Source: JAQGMV01 sp035626595
GTDB lineage: Bacteria > Pseudomonadota > Gammaproteobacteria > Burkholderiales > SG8-41
Reading direction: 5' to 3'
Length of the DNA: 64,000 nt
Assembly: GCA_035626595.1 (NCBI GenBank)
Contig: DASPNJ010000047.1
Span: forward strand, 1 to 64,000
The notes beneath the pieces were generated by a model. The model saw only the letters and a program-made list of their open reading frames with translations. It did no database searches and was not told where the DNA came from. Shown in pieces: positions 63,541 to 64,000 of this stretch (its first letter is position 1; each line of letters starts with the position of its first letter). Position numbers and translations under genes: made by a program.

Positions 63541-64000
63541 ACAAAGGTTTCCTGGATGCGCTTCGTGTCGATGCCCCATTCGGCGAGCGCGCTTTCGGTC
63601 GATTGGCCCGGCTCCTCCGGCGGCGTGGGCTTCGCGCTCGGCGTGCGGCTAAATCGAGGCGCGGGCGCCGGCTGCACGATGCCGGCGACCTCGACGAAGG
63701 CCGAGCGCGCGCGGTGATGCGGATGGTGCGGAGCTTCCGCGGTCGTGAGCACCGGCGCGAAGCACGCGTCGGTTCCTTCCAGGAGCGCGGTCCATTCGTC
63801 GCGCGTGCGCGTGCGGAAGCGCTCCGCGAGCCGCTTCTTGAGCTCGGGCCAGTTCTTCTCGTCGTCGGCGAGGGCGACCCATTCGGCGCCGATGCCGACG
63901 ACGCGAAACAGCACGTCGCGAAACTTCGCCTCGATCGGCGCGACCGACGCGAACCTGCCGTCGGCGCACTCGTACACTTCGTAGTAAGGCGCGCCGGAGT
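63537..64000 (-). CDS. CaiB/BaiF family III CoA-transferase (3), partial at the right edge
   Basis: The C-terminal ~153 residues of a CoA-transferase: APYYEVYECADGRFASVAPI, RTRTRDEWTALLEGTDACFA and APVLTTAEAPHHPHHRARSA are family signatures. The frame is open to the window edge. First visible gene of the long operon that runs to 55620. Confidence 0.88.
   Translation of the reverse strand, partial: SGAPYYEVYECADGRFASVAPIEAKFRDVLFRVVGIGAEWVALADDEKNWPELKKRLAERFRTRTRDEWTALLEGTDACFAPVLTTAEAPHHPHHRARSAFVEVAGIVQPAPAPRFSRTPSAKPTPPEEPGQSTESALAEWGIDTKRIQETFV

Noticed and set aside
62500..63717. 405-codon plus-strand frame opposite citE
   Set aside because: Shadow of the CitE and CoA-transferase genes; no recognisable protein features.
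1..64000. CRISPR array, tRNA or rRNA genes
   Set aside because: I looked for regularly spaced repeats and for tRNA arm motifs, including beside the integrase, and saw none; a covariance search could still find a missed tRNA.

Overview
The window is GC-rich DNA that looks betaproteobacterial, most likely Burkholderiales. The basis is the family mix: Bug-type tricarboxylate receptors, CaiB/BaiF CoA-transferases, a Cys-type formate dehydrogenase with its small Tat partner, MHYT sensors, and a DesA desaturase with a transposase-like tail. No rRNA, tRNA or CRISPR array was recognised.

Region 1 (1-12.6 kb) is mostly intact housekeeping and stress DNA. On the minus strand lies a formate dehydrogenase operon whose catalytic subunit runs off the left edge. 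It is followed by a SemiSWEET protein, a tightly overlapping DUF4142 / cupredoxin / flavin reductase operon, a decayed tctBA transporter, a PAS protein, a nitronate monooxygenase, an Fe superoxide dismutase, a histidine kinase, a truncated globin and a MarR regulator, then an MFS transporter, a phosphoesterase and a SurA-like protein without its isomerase domain. Four copies of one palindrome (ATATCA-N5-TGATAT) lie in front of SemiSWEET/fdh, tctBA, the PAS/nitronate monooxygenase pair and the kinase/globin-MarR pair. This is the strongest new signal in the window: a candidate redox or nitrosative-stress regulon with the local MarR protein as the prime candidate regulator.

Region 2 (12.6-28.1 kb) is regulatory and accessory. 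It holds a divergent Crp/Fnr pair with two inverted repeats between them, a receiver protein with Glu in place of the phospho-accepting Asp, a frameshifted tyrosine integrase, two divergent CHASE3-like GGDEF proteins, a zinc-ribbon peptide, an ankyrin protein, an inverted duplication of a small unknown protein, and decayed LysR, acyl-CoA dehydrogenase and CitE genes.

Region 3 (28.1-45.5 kb) starts with a patatin-like lipoprotein operon. A dioxygenase cluster follows (DoxX, DODA dioxygenase, MoaF-like, a broken NmrA-type reductase, intradiol dioxygenase). Then comes a dense pseudogene zone (pirin, hydrolases, two Bug receptors, polysaccharide deacetylase, FAH hydrolase) around an intact LysR gene and an intact FMN reductase, an IS3-type remnant, and an MHYT hybrid kinase beside a second unusual receiver protein.

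Region 4 (45.5-64 kb) holds the desaturase, an acyl-CoA ligase and a large CoA-ester catabolic locus. A GntR regulator sits between an acyl-CoA dehydrogenase/MaoC operon and a Bug receptor/CoA-transferase operon. Identical 14-bp palindromes mark both intergenic regions. A long, tightly packed minus-strand operon (CoA-transferase, CitE lyase, second CoA-transferase, TRAP transporter, CoA-transferase, dehydrogenase, MaoC) converges on it. Together these could import a carboxylic acid, activate it to a CoA ester, dehydrogenate it, hydrate it and cleave it. This is inferred from families; the substrate is not known.
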